Below, piece after piece: positions 8,341-17,273 of a stretch of 64,000 bases of DNA. Both the position numbers and the translations under genes were made by a program. How positions within the stretch are numbered: position 1 is the first letter of the stretch; every line of letters begins with the position of its first letter. This DNA is from Fimenecus sp052298855. GTDB lineage: Bacteria; Bacillota; Clostridia; Oscillospirales; Acutalibacteraceae. The notes under the pieces were generated by a model. It ran no database searches. It saw nothing but the letters and a program-made list of their open reading frames with translations, and was not told the DNA's origin. The stretch covers positions 124,001 through 188,000 of the forward strand of contig DAVZXP010000002.1 of the NCBI GenBank assembly GCA_052298855.1, given 5' to 3'.

Positions 8341-10011
8341 ATGTTATCTGATATTGAAATTGCTCAAAAAGCAAAATGCTTACCGATTAAGGAAATAGCT
8401 AAGAGTCTTTCCATTGATGAGGACGACCTTGAGCTTTACGGAAAATATAAGGCAAAGCTTCCGCTTTCGCTTGTCGATAAATATTCCGACAGACCCGACG
8501 GAAAGCTTATACTTGTAACCGCAATAAACCCCACGCCTGCCGGAGAGGGCAAAACAACCGTTACCGTCGGCTTGGGCGAGGCTATGAGCAAAATCGGTAA
8601 AAATGCAGTTATCGCACTGCGTGAACCGTCAATGGGACCTGTTTTCGGAATTAAAGGCGGTGCGGCGGGCGGCGGATACGCTCAGGTTATTCCTATGGAG
8701 GATATTAACCTGCATTTCACAGGAGATATGCACGCAATTACTGCCGCTAACAACTTGCTTTGTGCCATTATCGACAATCATATTCAGCAGGGTAACGAGC
8801 TGTCAATCGACCCGAGAAGAATACTCTTTAAGCGTTGCCTTGATATGAATGACAGAGCATTGAGAAATGTAATTGTGGGTCTTGGCGGTAAGCTCAACGG
8901 TGTTCCGAGAGAGGACGGCTTTATGATTACCGTTGCTTCCGAGGTTATGGCCATTCTTTGCCTTGCAAGCGATATAGACGACTTGAAGCTTCGTTTGGGC
9001 AGAATTCTTGTTGCCTACACCTATGACGGAAAGCCTGTATATGCAAAGGATTTGCAGGTTGTCGGTGCAATGGCGGCACTTTTGAAGGACGCTATTAAGC
9101 CAAACCTTGTTCAGACGCTTGAAAATACCCCTGCGCTTATGCACGGCGGTCCTTTTGCAAATATTGCGCACGGCTGTAACTCTGTTACGGCTACAAAGCT
9201 CGGCTTAAAGCTTGCCGATTACTGCATAACCGAAGCAGGCTTCGGTGCTGACCTCGGTGCTGAAAAATTTCTTGATATCAAATGCAGATATGCAGGACTT
9301 AAACCCTCGTGTATAGTTATTGTCGCTACAATTCGTGCGCTTAAATACAACGGCGGCGTTGCAAAGAGCGACTTGAAATATGAAAATGTTTCGGCTCTTG
9401 AAAAGGGTATCGTAAACCTGCAAACTCATATTGAAAATATGAAAAAATACGGTGTTCCCGTCGTTGTTGCGATAAATCGCTTTATGACCGATACAGATGA
9501 AGAAATTAAGTTTATCGAGGATTTCTGCGAAAAGCAGGATGTGCTTGTATCTCTTACAGAGGTGTTTGCAAACGGCGGAAACGGCGGCGTTGACCTTGCT
9601 AAAAAGGTTGTTAAGACGATTGAGGAAAAGCCGTCGGATTTCAAGCCGCTTTACGATGCGGAACTTCCGATTAAAGAAAAGCTTGGCATTATCGCCCGTG
9701 AAATATACAGAGCAGACGGAGTTGTCTATACAAAATCCGCCGAAAAGGCGATTGCCGAAATTGAGGCTCTCGGAAAGGATAAGCTTCCCGTGTGCGTTGC
9801 GAAAACTCAGTATTCACTCTCGGATGATCAGACAAAGCTCGGTAAACCCGAAAACTTTACAATTACCGTTCGAGATGTCAGACTTTCGGCGGGCGCAGGC
9901 TTTATAGTTGCTTTGACAGGCGATATAATGACAATGCCAGGTCTTTCAAAACAGCCTGCTGCATACAGCATTGATGTTGACACAGACGGAAATATCAAAG
10001 GCTTGTTCTGA
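8341..10011 (+). CDS. fhs: Formate-tetrahydrofolate ligase
   Basis: 556-residue formyl-THF synthetase. It makes 10-formyl-THF from formate, THF and ATP, feeding one-carbon metabolism for purines and initiator tRNA. The ATP-binding loop TPAGEGKTTVTVGLGEA lies at about 65-81, and the following REPSMGPVFGIKGGAAGGG segment is diagnostic. The length is normal. GGGAGG precedes the ATG, overlapping the end of the response regulator gene. No other Wood-Ljungdahl genes are here, so a biosynthetic role is more likely than acetogenesis. A strong hairpin follows. Confidence 0.97.
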   Translation: MLSDIEIAQKAKCLPIKEIAKSLSIDEDDLELYGKYKAKLPLSLVDKYSDRPDGKLILVTAINPTPAGEGKTTVTVGLGEAMSKIGKNAVIALREPSMGPVFGIKGGAAGGGYAQVIPMEDINLHFTGDMHAITAANNLLCAIIDNHIQQGNELSIDPRRILFKRCLDMNDRALRNVIVGLGGKLNGVPREDGFMITVASEVMAILCLASDIDDLKLRLGRILVAYTYDGKPVYAKDLQVVGAMAALLKDAIKPNLVQTLENTPALMHGGPFANIAHGCNSVTATKLGLKLADYCITEAGFGADLGAEKFLDIKCRYAGLKPSCIVIVATIRALKYNGGVAKSDLKYENVSALEKGIVNLQTHIENMKKYGVPVVVAINRFMTDTDEEIKFIEDFCEKQDVLVSLTEVFANGGNGGVDLAKKVVKTIEEKPSDFKPLYDAELPIKEKLGIIAREIYRADGVVYTKSAEKAIAEIEALGKDKLPVCVAKTQYSLSDDQTKLGKPENFTITVRDVRLSAGAGFIVALTGDIMTMPGLSKQPAAYSIDVDTDGNIKGLF

Positions 10012-10024
10012 TAAATGAATATAT

Positions 10025-10063
10025 AAAAATAACCGCTGATACATTATATCAGCGGTTATTTTT
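10025..10063. terminator. Bidirectional terminator between fhs and metK
   Basis: Perfect 17-base arms (10025-10041 and 10047-10063) around a CATTA loop, with A and T runs on the two sides. It serves both converging genes. Confidence 0.93.
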
Positions 10064-10083
10064 ATATGCTTTTGAATATTAAA

Positions 10084-11271
10084 TTATAAGCCTGCTTTTT
10101 GGCGGAGAATATCCTTTTTGTCGGTAAGCTCCCACTTAACGCCCAATTCCTCTCTGCCCATATGACCGTAAGCCGCAAGCTCTCTGTAAATCGGCTTTCT
10201 CAAATCGAGATAGTCAATGATAGCGGCAGGACGAAGGTCAAATGTCTCCGAAACGATTTCTTCAAGAACATCATCTGAAAGTACGCCTGTACCGAATGTG
10301 TCAACCATAACGGATACGGGATGAGCAACACCGATAGCATAAGCAAGCTGAACCTCACATTTCTTAGCAAGCTTTGCCGCAACAATATTCTTTGCAACAT
10401 ATCTTGCCGCATAAGCTGCCGAACGGTCAACCTTTGTCGGGTCCTTGCCTGAGAAGCAACCGCCGCCGTGTCTGCCTACGCCGCCGTATGTATCAACGAT
10501 TATCTTTCTGCCCGTAAGGCCGCAGTCGCCGGTAGGTCCGCCTGTAACAAATCTGCCTGTGGGGTTTACATAGATGATTGTATCATCATCGAAAAGTTCC
10601 TGCGGAATGATGGGCTTAATAACATTTTCGAGAATATCTCGTCTGATTGTTTCAAGCTCAACATCGGCACTGTGCTGTGAAGAAATAACGATTGTGTCAA
10701 CTCTTACGGGTGCGCCGTTTTCGTCGTATTCGATGGTAACCTGTGTTTTGCCGTCAGCACGAAGATAGGGGAGAACGCCGTCTTTTCTAACCTTTGTAAG
10801 CTGCTTTGCAAGCTTGTGAGCAAGTGAAATCGCAAGGGGCATAAGCTCGGGTGTTTCGTCGCAGGCATAGCCGAACATCATACCCTGATCGCCTGCACCG
10901 TGAAGATTGTAATCCTCCTGCTGTCCCTCTTTAAGTTCATAAGATTTGTCAACACCTAAAGCAATATCGCTTGACTGCTTGTCGATGAATGTGGAAACAT
11001 TGCAAGTGTGAGCGTTAAAGCCCTTTTCGTCGCTGTCGTAGCCGATTTCGCATACGACATCTCTTGCGATTTTTTCAATGTCAATATCGGCTGTGGTTGT
11101 GATTTCGCCCATTACGGTAATTTGGTTTGTAATGCAGGTTGTTTCACACGCAACTCTGCCGTGAGGGTCTTGCTTGAGGATTTCATCGAGAACTGCGTCT
11201 GAAATGTTGTCGCAGATTTTGTCGGGATGACCCTCTGTTACTGATTCCGATGTGAAGAGATACTTTGCCAT
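10084..11271 (-). CDS. metK: S-adenosylmethionine synthetase
   Basis: 395 residues, the cytoplasmic enzyme that makes SAM from methionine and ATP. The N-terminal FTSESVTEGHPDKICDNISD motif, the GAGDQGMMFGYA signature and the glycine-rich GGGCFSGKDPTKVDRS loop are all intact. The length is normal. The start at 11271 sits just after a SAM-I riboswitch, so its own product should shut off transcription. It converges on fhs. Confidence 0.98.
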   Translation of the reverse strand: MAKYLFTSESVTEGHPDKICDNISDAVLDEILKQDPHGRVACETTCITNQITVMGEITTTADIDIEKIARDVVCEIGYDSDEKGFNAHTCNVSTFIDKQSSDIALGVDKSYELKEGQQEDYNLHGAGDQGMMFGYACDETPELMPLAISLAHKLAKQLTKVRKDGVLPYLRADGKTQVTIEYDENGAPVRVDTIVISSQHSADVELETIRRDILENVIKPIIPQELFDDDTIIYVNPTGRFVTGGPTGDCGLTGRKIIVDTYGGVGRHGGGCFSGKDPTKVDRSAAYAARYVAKNIVAAKLAKKCEVQLAYAIGVAHPVSVMVDTFGTGVLSDDVLEEIVSETFDLRPAAIIDYLDLRKPIYRELAAYGHMGREELGVKWELTDKKDILRQKAGL

Positions 11272-11300
11272 TTTGGTACTCCTAAAAATTTATTAACATA

Positions 11301-11424
11301 AAAATAAGCACCTCGAAAGGTGCTTAAAACACCTTATCTTTCGGATAAACCGTAGGAATTAGCACCTTGCATAAGCAGGTTGCCGTGGCTTCACAGGGCC
11401 TGTCCCTCCGCCACTCTCTATAAG
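11301..11424 (-). promoter_or_regulatory. SAM-I (S-box) riboswitch with terminator, upstream of metK
   Basis: Read on the minus strand, the region has the S-box core: CTTATAGAGAG at the 5' end, GGCGGAGGGACAGGCCC, then GAAGCC, CGGCAACC, AAGGTGCTAA, TTCC and the closing AAAGATAAG (aptamer about 11333-11424). A terminator hairpin follows (TTAAGCACCT / AGGTGCTTA, 11305-11327) with a T run at its end. With SAM bound, the terminator should form. This is the classical arrangement before metK. Confidence 0.96.
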
Positions 11425-11450
11425 GAGATGATTATTTTCTTGTCGTGTAT

Positions 11451-11479
11451 ATTCTACTACTGTATATGCTCTTTGTCAA
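11451..11479 (-). promoter_or_regulatory. Promoter of the SAM riboswitch-metK transcript
   Basis: TTGACA (11479-11474), 17-base spacer, TAGAAT (11456-11451) on the minus strand. It lies about 27 bases upstream of the aptamer. Confidence 0.85.
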
Positions 11480-11506
11480 CAGCGTAAACAAGAGTTCAAA
11501 TATTAT

Positions 11507-12109
11507 TTACACATTCTTGCCCTTGATTACGGGAGAAAGAGGCTTGTAAATCAAGAAGCAAATAATTGCGTTTGCAATTCCCTTGAGGAATGTAAAGGGA
11601 AGATTGAATATTGTAAGCGCCTTTGCGAGCGAGTCTGTACCGGGTAAAATTTCCGAATACATACCGATAATAGCGTCCATAGGCATATGATAGAGAACAA
11701 CATAAGCGGGATAAACGATAAAATAGTTCATCGGAAGCGAAGCGAGTGCCATAAACAAAGCACCGAGGAAAGCGCCGATAACCGCACCCTTACGGGTTTT
11801 GTGCTTCTTATAGATAAAGCCTGCCGTGATGCAGAAAACAGAGCCTAAAAGGAAGTTGCATATTTCACCAACGCTTGCTGAGGAGCCAAAGGGGAGATGA
11901 AGAAGATTCTTTATAAGCTCAACCGTTACGCCGTACCACGGACCGATTGCAAACGAGGTAATAAGAGCAGGCAAATCGCTGAAATCAAGCTTGACAAAGC
12001 TCGGAATTATCGGTATTGAAAACTCGATAAATTGGAGAATTGCCGCTATTGCGCTCATAATTGCGGTTACTGTGATTTTTCTCAAATCGGATTTTTTTAC
12101 TTTTGTCAT
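11507..12109 (-). CDS. ribU: ECF transporter S component for riboflavin (RibU)
   Basis: 200-residue membrane protein, the substrate-binding subunit of an energy-coupling factor importer. It has about six hydrophobic segments and the typical ECF-S layout, with KLDFSDLPALITSFAIGPWYG near residues 40-60 and a conserved NFLLG segment. Substrate is assigned from the FMN riboswitch directly upstream rather than from residues. The shared ECF module (EcfA, EcfA', EcfT) is not in the window and must be elsewhere. Confidence 0.9.
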   Translation of the reverse strand: MTKVKKSDLRKITVTAIMSAIAAILQFIEFSIPIIPSFVKLDFSDLPALITSFAIGPWYGVTVELIKNLLHLPFGSSASVGEICNFLLGSVFCITAGFIYKKHKTRKGAVIGAFLGALFMALASLPMNYFIVYPAYVVLYHMPMDAIIGMYSEILPGTDSLAKALTIFNLPFTFLKGIANAIICFLIYKPLSPVIKGKNV

Positions 12110-12141
12110 AAGATGACCTCCTAAAAATTTAAGTTGTCATC

Positions 12142-12297
12142 AAAAAATGCCCCGAGGACAGACCTCGGGGCAAAAAATGTAGCGTAATACATCTTCTTTC
12201 ATCCGGACTATACCGTCGGTTTCGGAATTTCACCGAATCAGCCAAAAGGCTCGCAGACTTTACTGCCGGTGGGGAATTTCGCCCCGCCCTGAAGACA
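12142..12297 (-). promoter_or_regulatory. FMN riboswitch (RFN element) with terminator, upstream of ribU
   Basis: On the minus strand the aptamer (about 12190-12297) carries the RFN core: TCTTCAGGGCGGGG, CCCCACCGGCAGTA, GCGAGCC, GATTCGGTG and CCGACGGTATAGTCCGGATG. It is followed by a strong hairpin with 9-base arms GCCCCGAGG / CCTCGGGGC (12149-12171) and six Ts. FMN should cause termination before ribU. Confidence 0.96.
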
Positions 12298-12308
12298 ACT
12301 TTTATATT

Positions 12309-12337
12309 ATTATATGACTGTATATCAAAGTTGTCAA
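12309..12337 (-). promoter_or_regulatory. Promoter of the FMN riboswitch-ribU transcript
   Basis: Perfect sigma-A promoter on the minus strand: TTGACA (12337-12332), 17-base spacer, TATAAT (12314-12309). Confidence 0.87.
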
Positions 12338-12389
12338 CAGCAAATATGTAATAATCCGAAGCTTGGATGTTTTAAGATGATAAATTGAG

Positions 12390-12418
12390 TTGACAAGAAC
12401 AGTTTTATAATGTATTAT
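12390..12418 (+). promoter_or_regulatory. Promoter of the small membrane protein gene
   Basis: TTGACA (12390-12395), 17-base spacer, TATTAT (12413-12418). It lies about 60 bases before the ATG. The stretch 12110-12477 holds no gene; it contains this promoter, the FMN riboswitch and its promoter. Confidence 0.75.
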
Positions 12419-12477
12419 GAATTTGTAAGCAAATGTTTTCAATAAAATGAAAAGTGTATACTTACGGGGGTAATGTT

Positions 12478-12753
12478 ATGACAACATTTTTGGTTATAGC
12501 TGTTATATCTTTAATCATTTACATCTTTTTCGGAATATTTTATGCCGATGTTTTTACTCTTGCACCTATCTTTCTCAGTATTGCGATTGTATGCCTGTTT
12601 TTGGCATTGAAGCAGGTTTTGGCAGAGGTGCGTGCTCTGTACGAGCTGCTTCATATGGAACTTGATGACATTAAAGAAAAATTATTTCCCGACAGCACGG
12701 AAGAATCGGATAAAGAGGAAGAACCGAAGTCATCCGACGAAACAAATGAATAA
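12478..12753 (+). CDS. Small two-helix membrane protein with acidic tail, function unknown
   Basis: 91 residues from the ATG at 12478, which has GGGGG 7 bases upstream. An upstream GTG in frame has no ribosome site. It has two hydrophobic segments (about 3-22 and 26-46), a helical stretch that could form a coiled coil (LKQVLAEVRALYELLHMELDDIKEKL), and an Asp/Glu/Ser-rich C-terminal tail. I do not recognise the family. It has its own promoter and terminator, so it is a single-gene unit. Confidence 0.72.
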   Translation: MTTFLVIAVISLIIYIFFGIFYADVFTLAPIFLSIAIVCLFLALKQVLAEVRALYELLHMELDDIKEKLFPDSTEESDKEEEPKSSDETNE

Positions 12754-12772
12754 AATTTAAGAATAAAACTAA

Positions 12773-12813
12773 AGCTCCGACGCTTGCATTTGCTTTCGTC
12801 GGAGCTGATTTTT
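12773..12813. terminator. Terminator between the small membrane protein and the MFS gene
   Basis: Arms AGCTCCGACG (12773-12782) and CGTCGGAGCT (12797-12806) followed by GATTTTTG. A T-rich tail on the other strand suggests it also ends the opposing MFS transcript. Confidence 0.88.
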
Positions 12814-12818
12814 GTTTA

Positions 12819-14045
12819 TCAGTTTTTGGCTTTATCGGTTTTGTCCGTGTCCTTTTTCAGCACTATTAAGCCTATTATAAGAATTATCGGGAAGATACAG
12901 CCGTATGCAAGACCGCTTTTCAATGCTTCGCCCTCACTCAAAGCAGGATTAACCGATTTGTAAGCCGAGCTTATGAAGCTGATAAGCCACGGACCTGTTC
13001 CGCAGCCTATATCGCCGAGCAGGGCGAGTATTCCGAAAAGTCCGCCCGAGCCGTTCGGAAATCTCTTTGCCGCAAGCGAAAATGTACCCGGCCAAAAAAG
13101 ACTTATCGAAAGTCCCGTAACGGCACAAGCCAGCAATGAAACGATACTGTTATTTGATAACGATGCGGTAAGATAGCAGGCGATACACAAAACAGAAAGT
13201 GCCGACATAATTTTAACAAGGTCGATTTTGTCGCCGTAAAGTCCATAGAACAATCTTCCTGCGCCCATAAGCACCGCAAACAGACAAGGACCGAGCAGGT
13301 CGCCCGTGAATTTTGAAACATGCAAGCCCTCTTCCGCAAAAAAAGACGACCATTGCGACATTGCAATTTCGCTTGCTCCTGCGCAGAACATAATAATCAT
13401 TGCGACGATAAACGCCTTTGATTTCAAAAGCTTCTTGACGGGAATAATTTTGTCATCCTCTATCGGCGGCATAAACGGTACGCTCATAAAGTTGAACATA
13501 TTTATAAGCGGAACAGCCGACCAAATTATCGGAAGAATGTTCCAGTTTTCACCGCCTGCAAGTTTTATGAATACGGTTGAAAGCGCAACCACAAGCATTT
13601 GTCCCCAACAGTAGAATGAATGGAGCAAGCTCATATCCGCCGCTTTTTTATCACTCGGCAGGGACTCGACAATCGGACTTATTGTAACCTCAATCATACC
13701 GCTTCCGACGGCGGAAACCATAATTGATACCGCTATCGCAAGGAAATGGTGCGAGGTAAGCTCGGGTAAAATTCCGAGCATCACAAGACCTAAAAATGCG
13801 AGAAAATGCGAGCATACGGTTATTTTCTTAAACCCGATTTTGTCGATTATTTTAACCGATAAAATATCAATTGCCATTTGCGTTGCGAAGTTTAACATTA
13901 TTAAGCTTCCGATTGTCGCAAGGTCAATTTTATATTTATCCGAAAAGATTACAAAGAGCAGGGGCGCTAAGTTGTTTATAATCGCCTGCACGAAATAGCC
14001 TATGTAACAAGCAATTTTTGTACCCTTAAAGGTTCTTTTTGCCAT
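12819..14045 (-). CDS. Major facilitator superfamily transporter
   Basis: 408 residues with about twelve membrane segments. It looks like the FucP/sugar-type branch of the MFS: single-domain, no large loops, and an IGFKK loop after helix 2 plus GPWLISF late in the protein. A GAGGT ribosome site overlaps the stop of manA, which ends 5 bases before this start, so the two genes are co-transcribed. Sugar uptake feeding ManA is a reasonable guess but the substrate cannot be read from sequence. Confidence 0.8.
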   Translation of the reverse strand: MAKRTFKGTKIACYIGYFVQAIINNLAPLLFVIFSDKYKIDLATIGSLIMLNFATQMAIDILSVKIIDKIGFKKITVCSHFLAFLGLVMLGILPELTSHHFLAIAVSIMVSAVGSGMIEVTISPIVESLPSDKKAADMSLLHSFYCWGQMLVVALSTVFIKLAGGENWNILPIIWSAVPLINMFNFMSVPFMPPIEDDKIIPVKKLLKSKAFIVAMIIMFCAGASEIAMSQWSSFFAEEGLHVSKFTGDLLGPCLFAVLMGAGRLFYGLYGDKIDLVKIMSALSVLCIACYLTASLSNNSIVSLLACAVTGLSISLFWPGTFSLAAKRFPNGSGGLFGILALLGDIGCGTGPWLISFISSAYKSVNPALSEGEALKSGLAYGCIFPIILIIGLIVLKKDTDKTDKAKN

Positions 14046-14050
14046 TTATT

Positions 14051-15007
14051 CTATACCTCAGTTGATATTATATTTAATTTACCGTTGATTTCAATGTCGC
14101 CCGAGCCTGCAAAGACAAAGAAGCTGTCGCCCTTATGTGCTTCGAGCTTTTCTCCTGAATTTTCAATCGTTCCGCAGCCGTCCGTTATAAGCAATGAAAC
14201 GAATGAATTGCCGCTTGCAAACAGCTTTTGCGTTCCGTCAATTATGTATTCTTCGACGGTAAATAAGTCGCATTTTGTAAGCAGCTGCTTTGTACCGCAA
14301 GGCGTTTTTTCTTTTTCTCCGACGGGTTTAATGTCATATTTCGGCTTTTCGCATTTTGTTACATCAACCGCCTTGTCAATGTGAAGCGGACGGAGATTTC
14401 CGTCTTTATCCTTACGCTGATAATCATATACACGGTAAGTTGTGTTTGAATTTTGCTGAATTTCCGCAAGCAAAATACCCGCGCCTATTGCGTGAAGCGT
14501 TCCTGCCTCGATAAAAAACATATCGCCCTTGTGGACTTTAACCTTGTTTACAACCTCAAGAAACGTATTGTTTTCAATTCTGTTTTTGAATTCCTCGGAG
14601 CTGATTTCACGGTTAAAGCCGTATATAAGCTCTGCTCCCTCATCACAATCAAGAATATACCAACATTCGGTCTTTCCGTATTCGCCCTCAACACGCATTG
14701 CGTATTCGTTATCGGGATGAACTTGAACGGAAAGGTCTTTTTTTGCGTCTATAAGCTTTATAAGGATTGGAAAAAAGTCGAATTTTTCACAATCCTTGCC
14801 GAGAACGTCTTTACCGCAAAGCTCTATGACCTCGGAGAGAGTCTTACCCTTATATTCTCCGTTTTCGACAATGCTTTCACCGTCCTTATGACAGGATAAC
14901 ATCCAACCCTCTGCGACTATATCCTTATCGCTTTGAAAGCCGAAGTCCGTTTTTAATTTTGTTCCTCCCCAAAGATAGTCCTTGAGTGCAGGCTTTAGCT
15001 TTAGCAT
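14051..15007 (-). CDS. manA: Mannose-6-phosphate isomerase, class I
   Basis: 318 residues, the short Firmicute form of the zinc enzyme that interconverts mannose-6-P and fructose-6-P. Zinc ligands are visible: Gln95 and His97 in VQVHPDN, Glu near 114 in GKTECWYILD and His172 in GTLHAIGAG. The catalytic Arg is in NTTYRVYDYQRKDKDG. AAGGAG precedes the ATG. It is the first gene of a two-gene operon with the MFS transporter, behind its own promoter. Confidence 0.94.
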   Translation of the reverse strand: MLKLKPALKDYLWGGTKLKTDFGFQSDKDIVAEGWMLSCHKDGESIVENGEYKGKTLSEVIELCGKDVLGKDCEKFDFFPILIKLIDAKKDLSVQVHPDNEYAMRVEGEYGKTECWYILDCDEGAELIYGFNREISSEEFKNRIENNTFLEVVNKVKVHKGDMFFIEAGTLHAIGAGILLAEIQQNSNTTYRVYDYQRKDKDGNLRPLHIDKAVDVTKCEKPKYDIKPVGEKEKTPCGTKQLLTKCDLFTVEEYIIDGTQKLFASGNSFVSLLITDGCGTIENSGEKLEAHKGDSFFVFAGSGDIEINGKLNIISTEV

Positions 15008-15036
15008 TTTACCAACTCCTTAAATAAGTATTTAAT

Positions 15037-15065
15037 ATACTATCAAATTTGGATGTTAAGTTCAA
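15037..15065 (-). promoter_or_regulatory. Promoter of manA operon
   Basis: TTGAAC (15065-15060), 17-base spacer, TAGTAT (15042-15037) on the minus strand. Confidence 0.65.
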
Positions 15066-15082
15066 GGGGCATAAAAAAACAG

Positions 15083-15111
15083 TTGTATAAAATTATAATT
15101 TGTGTTAGAAT
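15083..15111 (+). promoter_or_regulatory. Promoter of tauE-sulfatase-GPH cluster
   Basis: TTGTAT (15083-15088), 17-base spacer, TAGAAT (15106-15111), only about 18 bases before the tauE start, so the leader is very short. Confidence 0.65.
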
Positions 15112-15129
15112 GTTTTTTGGTGATTTTTA

Positions 15130-15912
15130 ATGATTTTTATTATATACGGTGCTGTTATTTTTATAGCAACGCTGCTCGGTGCCTTTGTCGGTTTGGGTGG
15201 CGGCGTCGTAATTAAGCCTGTTTTGGATGTTATAAATTTTCATCCTTTAATACAGGTTGCATTTTTTTCGTCTTGTGCCGTTTTCTCGATGTCGATAACC
15301 TCGACGGCAAAGCATCTTAAAAACAAAACGCCTATAAATATGAAATTTGTCCTGCTTTTTGCATTGGGCTCGGTTTTAGGCGGCTTTACGGGTAATAAAT
15401 TGTTTTCGCTCGCACTTGCGAACAGCTCCTCGCCGGATATTGTCAAGGGAATACAGTCATCTCTTCTCTGTGTTCTTATGATATTGGTTATTGCTTCCGT
15501 AAATTTGAATGTTAAGAAGTTCAGCATAAAAAATCCTGCTTTAATATCTTTGACGGGACTTTTGCTCGGTATGACCGCCGCTTTCCTCGGAATAGGCGGA
15601 GGACCTATCAATGTTGCGGTGCTGACTATTCTTTTTTCTTTTACAATGAGAGACGCTGCTGTTTACTCGGTAGCGATTATTTTCTTCTCACAGCTGTCAA
15701 ATTTGATAACAAGCTTTGTAAATACGCATTTTGAGGGATTTGATGTTAAGTATTTGCTTGTTATTATTCCTGCCGCAATTTTAGGTGGATTTTTCGGAGC
15801 TAAGCTCAACAGAAAGTGTAATGAAAAAACAATTAGAACCGTGTTTACGGCTTCTGTTTGTGCCGTGGCGGCTTTGAGTCTTTACAATGCCGTTACCGCA
15901 TTTATAAAATAA
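15130..15912 (+). CDS. TauE/SafE family anion exporter
   Basis: 260-residue membrane protein with two related halves, each with a glycine motif: FVGLGGGVVIKPVLDV near 17-32 and FLGIGGGPINVAVL near 152-165. This is typical of the TauE/SafE family, which is linked to export of sulfite, sulfoacetate and other small anions. The start is ATG 15130 with a weak GGTGAT site. It lies 18 bases before a sulfatase gene, which suggests disposal of sulfate or a related anion released by the sulfatase. That role is inference. Confidence 0.88.
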   Translation: MIFIIYGAVIFIATLLGAFVGLGGGVVIKPVLDVINFHPLIQVAFFSSCAVFSMSITSTAKHLKNKTPINMKFVLLFALGSVLGGFTGNKLFSLALANSSSPDIVKGIQSSLLCVLMILVIASVNLNVKKFSIKNPALISLTGLLLGMTAAFLGIGGGPINVAVLTILFSFTMRDAAVYSVAIIFFSQLSNLITSFVNTHFEGFDVKYLLVIIPAAILGGFFGAKLNRKCNEKTIRTVFTASVCAVAALSLYNAVTAFIK

Positions 15913-15930
15913 GGAAACGAGGGTTAGAAT

Positions 15931-17253
15931 TTGAGACCGAACATAATTTTTTATTTCAGTGACCAACAGCGCTGGGATACCGTAAATGAAACGGCAACTC
16001 CTAATTTGATGAAGCTTGCCGAAGACGGTATGAAGTTTGAGAACTCCTATACCTGTCAGCCTGTTTGCGGTCCTGCAAGAGCTTGTTTGCAAACAGGCGT
16101 TTACGCAACGCAGAACAAGTGCTATTGGAACGGAATACCTCTTCCGCAGGATATTAAACCGCTTGCGGAGTATTTTAATGAAGCAGGCTATGAAACCGCT
16201 TACGTCGGTAAATGGCATTTGGCTTCAGACAGACTTCCGAATATCGGCTTTCACTGTGAAAAAACCGCTATTCCGAAAGAACTCCAGGGCGGATATAAGG
16301 ATTGGTGGCGTGCTGCCGATGTCCTTGAATTTACTTCGCACGGTTATGACGGATATGTCTTTGATGCAGAGGGCAATAAGCTTGATTTTAAGGGCTACAG
16401 AGCTGATTGCATAAATGATTTTGCATTGGAATACCTTGACCAAAAAACCTCCGACAAGCCGTTCTTTATGTTTGTTTCTCAAATTGAGCCTCATCATCAG
16501 AATGACCATCATTGCTACGAAGGTCCTAAGGATGTTGTCCCTAAATTTAAGGATTATCCCTTGCCCGACGATTTGACCTTCTTAAAGGGCGACTACAAAG
16601 AGATGTATCCCGACTATATGGCGGCGATAAACAGCCTTGACAGCAACGTCGGAAGATTGGTTGAAAAGCTTAAAGAAAAAGGGCTTTACGATAATACCGT
16701 TATCATTTATACAAGCGATCACGGCTCTCATTTCAAGACGAGAAACCTTGAATATAAGCGTTCTTGTCACGACAGTGCAACGCATACGCCGTTGATTATT
16801 GAGGGCGGCGCATTTAAGGGCGGTAAGGTTGATTCGAGGCTTGTAAGCCTTATAGATTTACCGCCTACATTGCTTGATATAGCAGGCATTGATATTCCCG
16901 ACAGCTATATGGGTAAATCTCTTTTGAAGGAGCTTGAGACAGGCGAAGAGCGTGATTGCGTATTTATGCAGATAAGCGAAAGCCAATGCGGTCGTGCTAT
17001 CAGAACTAAAAAGTATAAATACGCTATAAGAACTCTTGCACCGACAGGATATTTAAAGCATGAGGCGTCGGTATATTTTGAGGATTATCTTTATGACCTT
17101 GAAAAAGACCCGATTGAAAAGCATAATCTTATAAAAGACCCGAAATATGCTTCCGAGAGAAAGAAACTCAAGGAAATGCTCATTAGGGAAATGACTGCGG
17201 CAGGGGAGAAAGAGCCTAAAATTTTGCCGGCTGTATTTACCCGTAAAAAATAA
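15931..17253 (+). CDS. Type I sulfatase (formylglycine-dependent)
   Basis: 440 residues. The signature CGPAR (Cys46-Arg50 in QPVCGPARACLQTG) fits CxPxR, where Cys is oxidised to formylglycine. Metal-site residues are present: Asp11 and Gln12 near the start (FSDQQRWD), AYVGKWHL, and IYTSDHGSH in the middle. There is no signal peptide, so it acts in the cytoplasm unless exported with a partner. The start is a TTG with a weak GAGGG site. An anaerobic maturase (anSME) is needed but not in the window. With tauE before it and a GPH symporter after it, uptake and desulfation of a sulfated sugar is likely. Confidence 0.93.
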   Translation: MRPNIIFYFSDQQRWDTVNETATPNLMKLAEDGMKFENSYTCQPVCGPARACLQTGVYATQNKCYWNGIPLPQDIKPLAEYFNEAGYETAYVGKWHLASDRLPNIGFHCEKTAIPKELQGGYKDWWRAADVLEFTSHGYDGYVFDAEGNKLDFKGYRADCINDFALEYLDQKTSDKPFFMFVSQIEPHHQNDHHCYEGPKDVVPKFKDYPLPDDLTFLKGDYKEMYPDYMAAINSLDSNVGRLVEKLKEKGLYDNTVIIYTSDHGSHFKTRNLEYKRSCHDSATHTPLIIEGGAFKGGKVDSRLVSLIDLPPTLLDIAGIDIPDSYMGKSLLKELETGEERDCVFMQISESQCGRAIRTKKYKYAIRTLAPTGYLKHEASVYFEDYLYDLEKDPIEKHNLIKDPKYASERKKLKEMLIREMTAAGEKEPKILPAVFTRKK

Positions 17254-17273
17254 AAGGTATTTAGGAGACTGTA

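Noticed and set aside
14453..14899. 148-codon open frame antisense to manA
   Set aside because: Opposite manA, whose zinc and catalytic residues are all intact.
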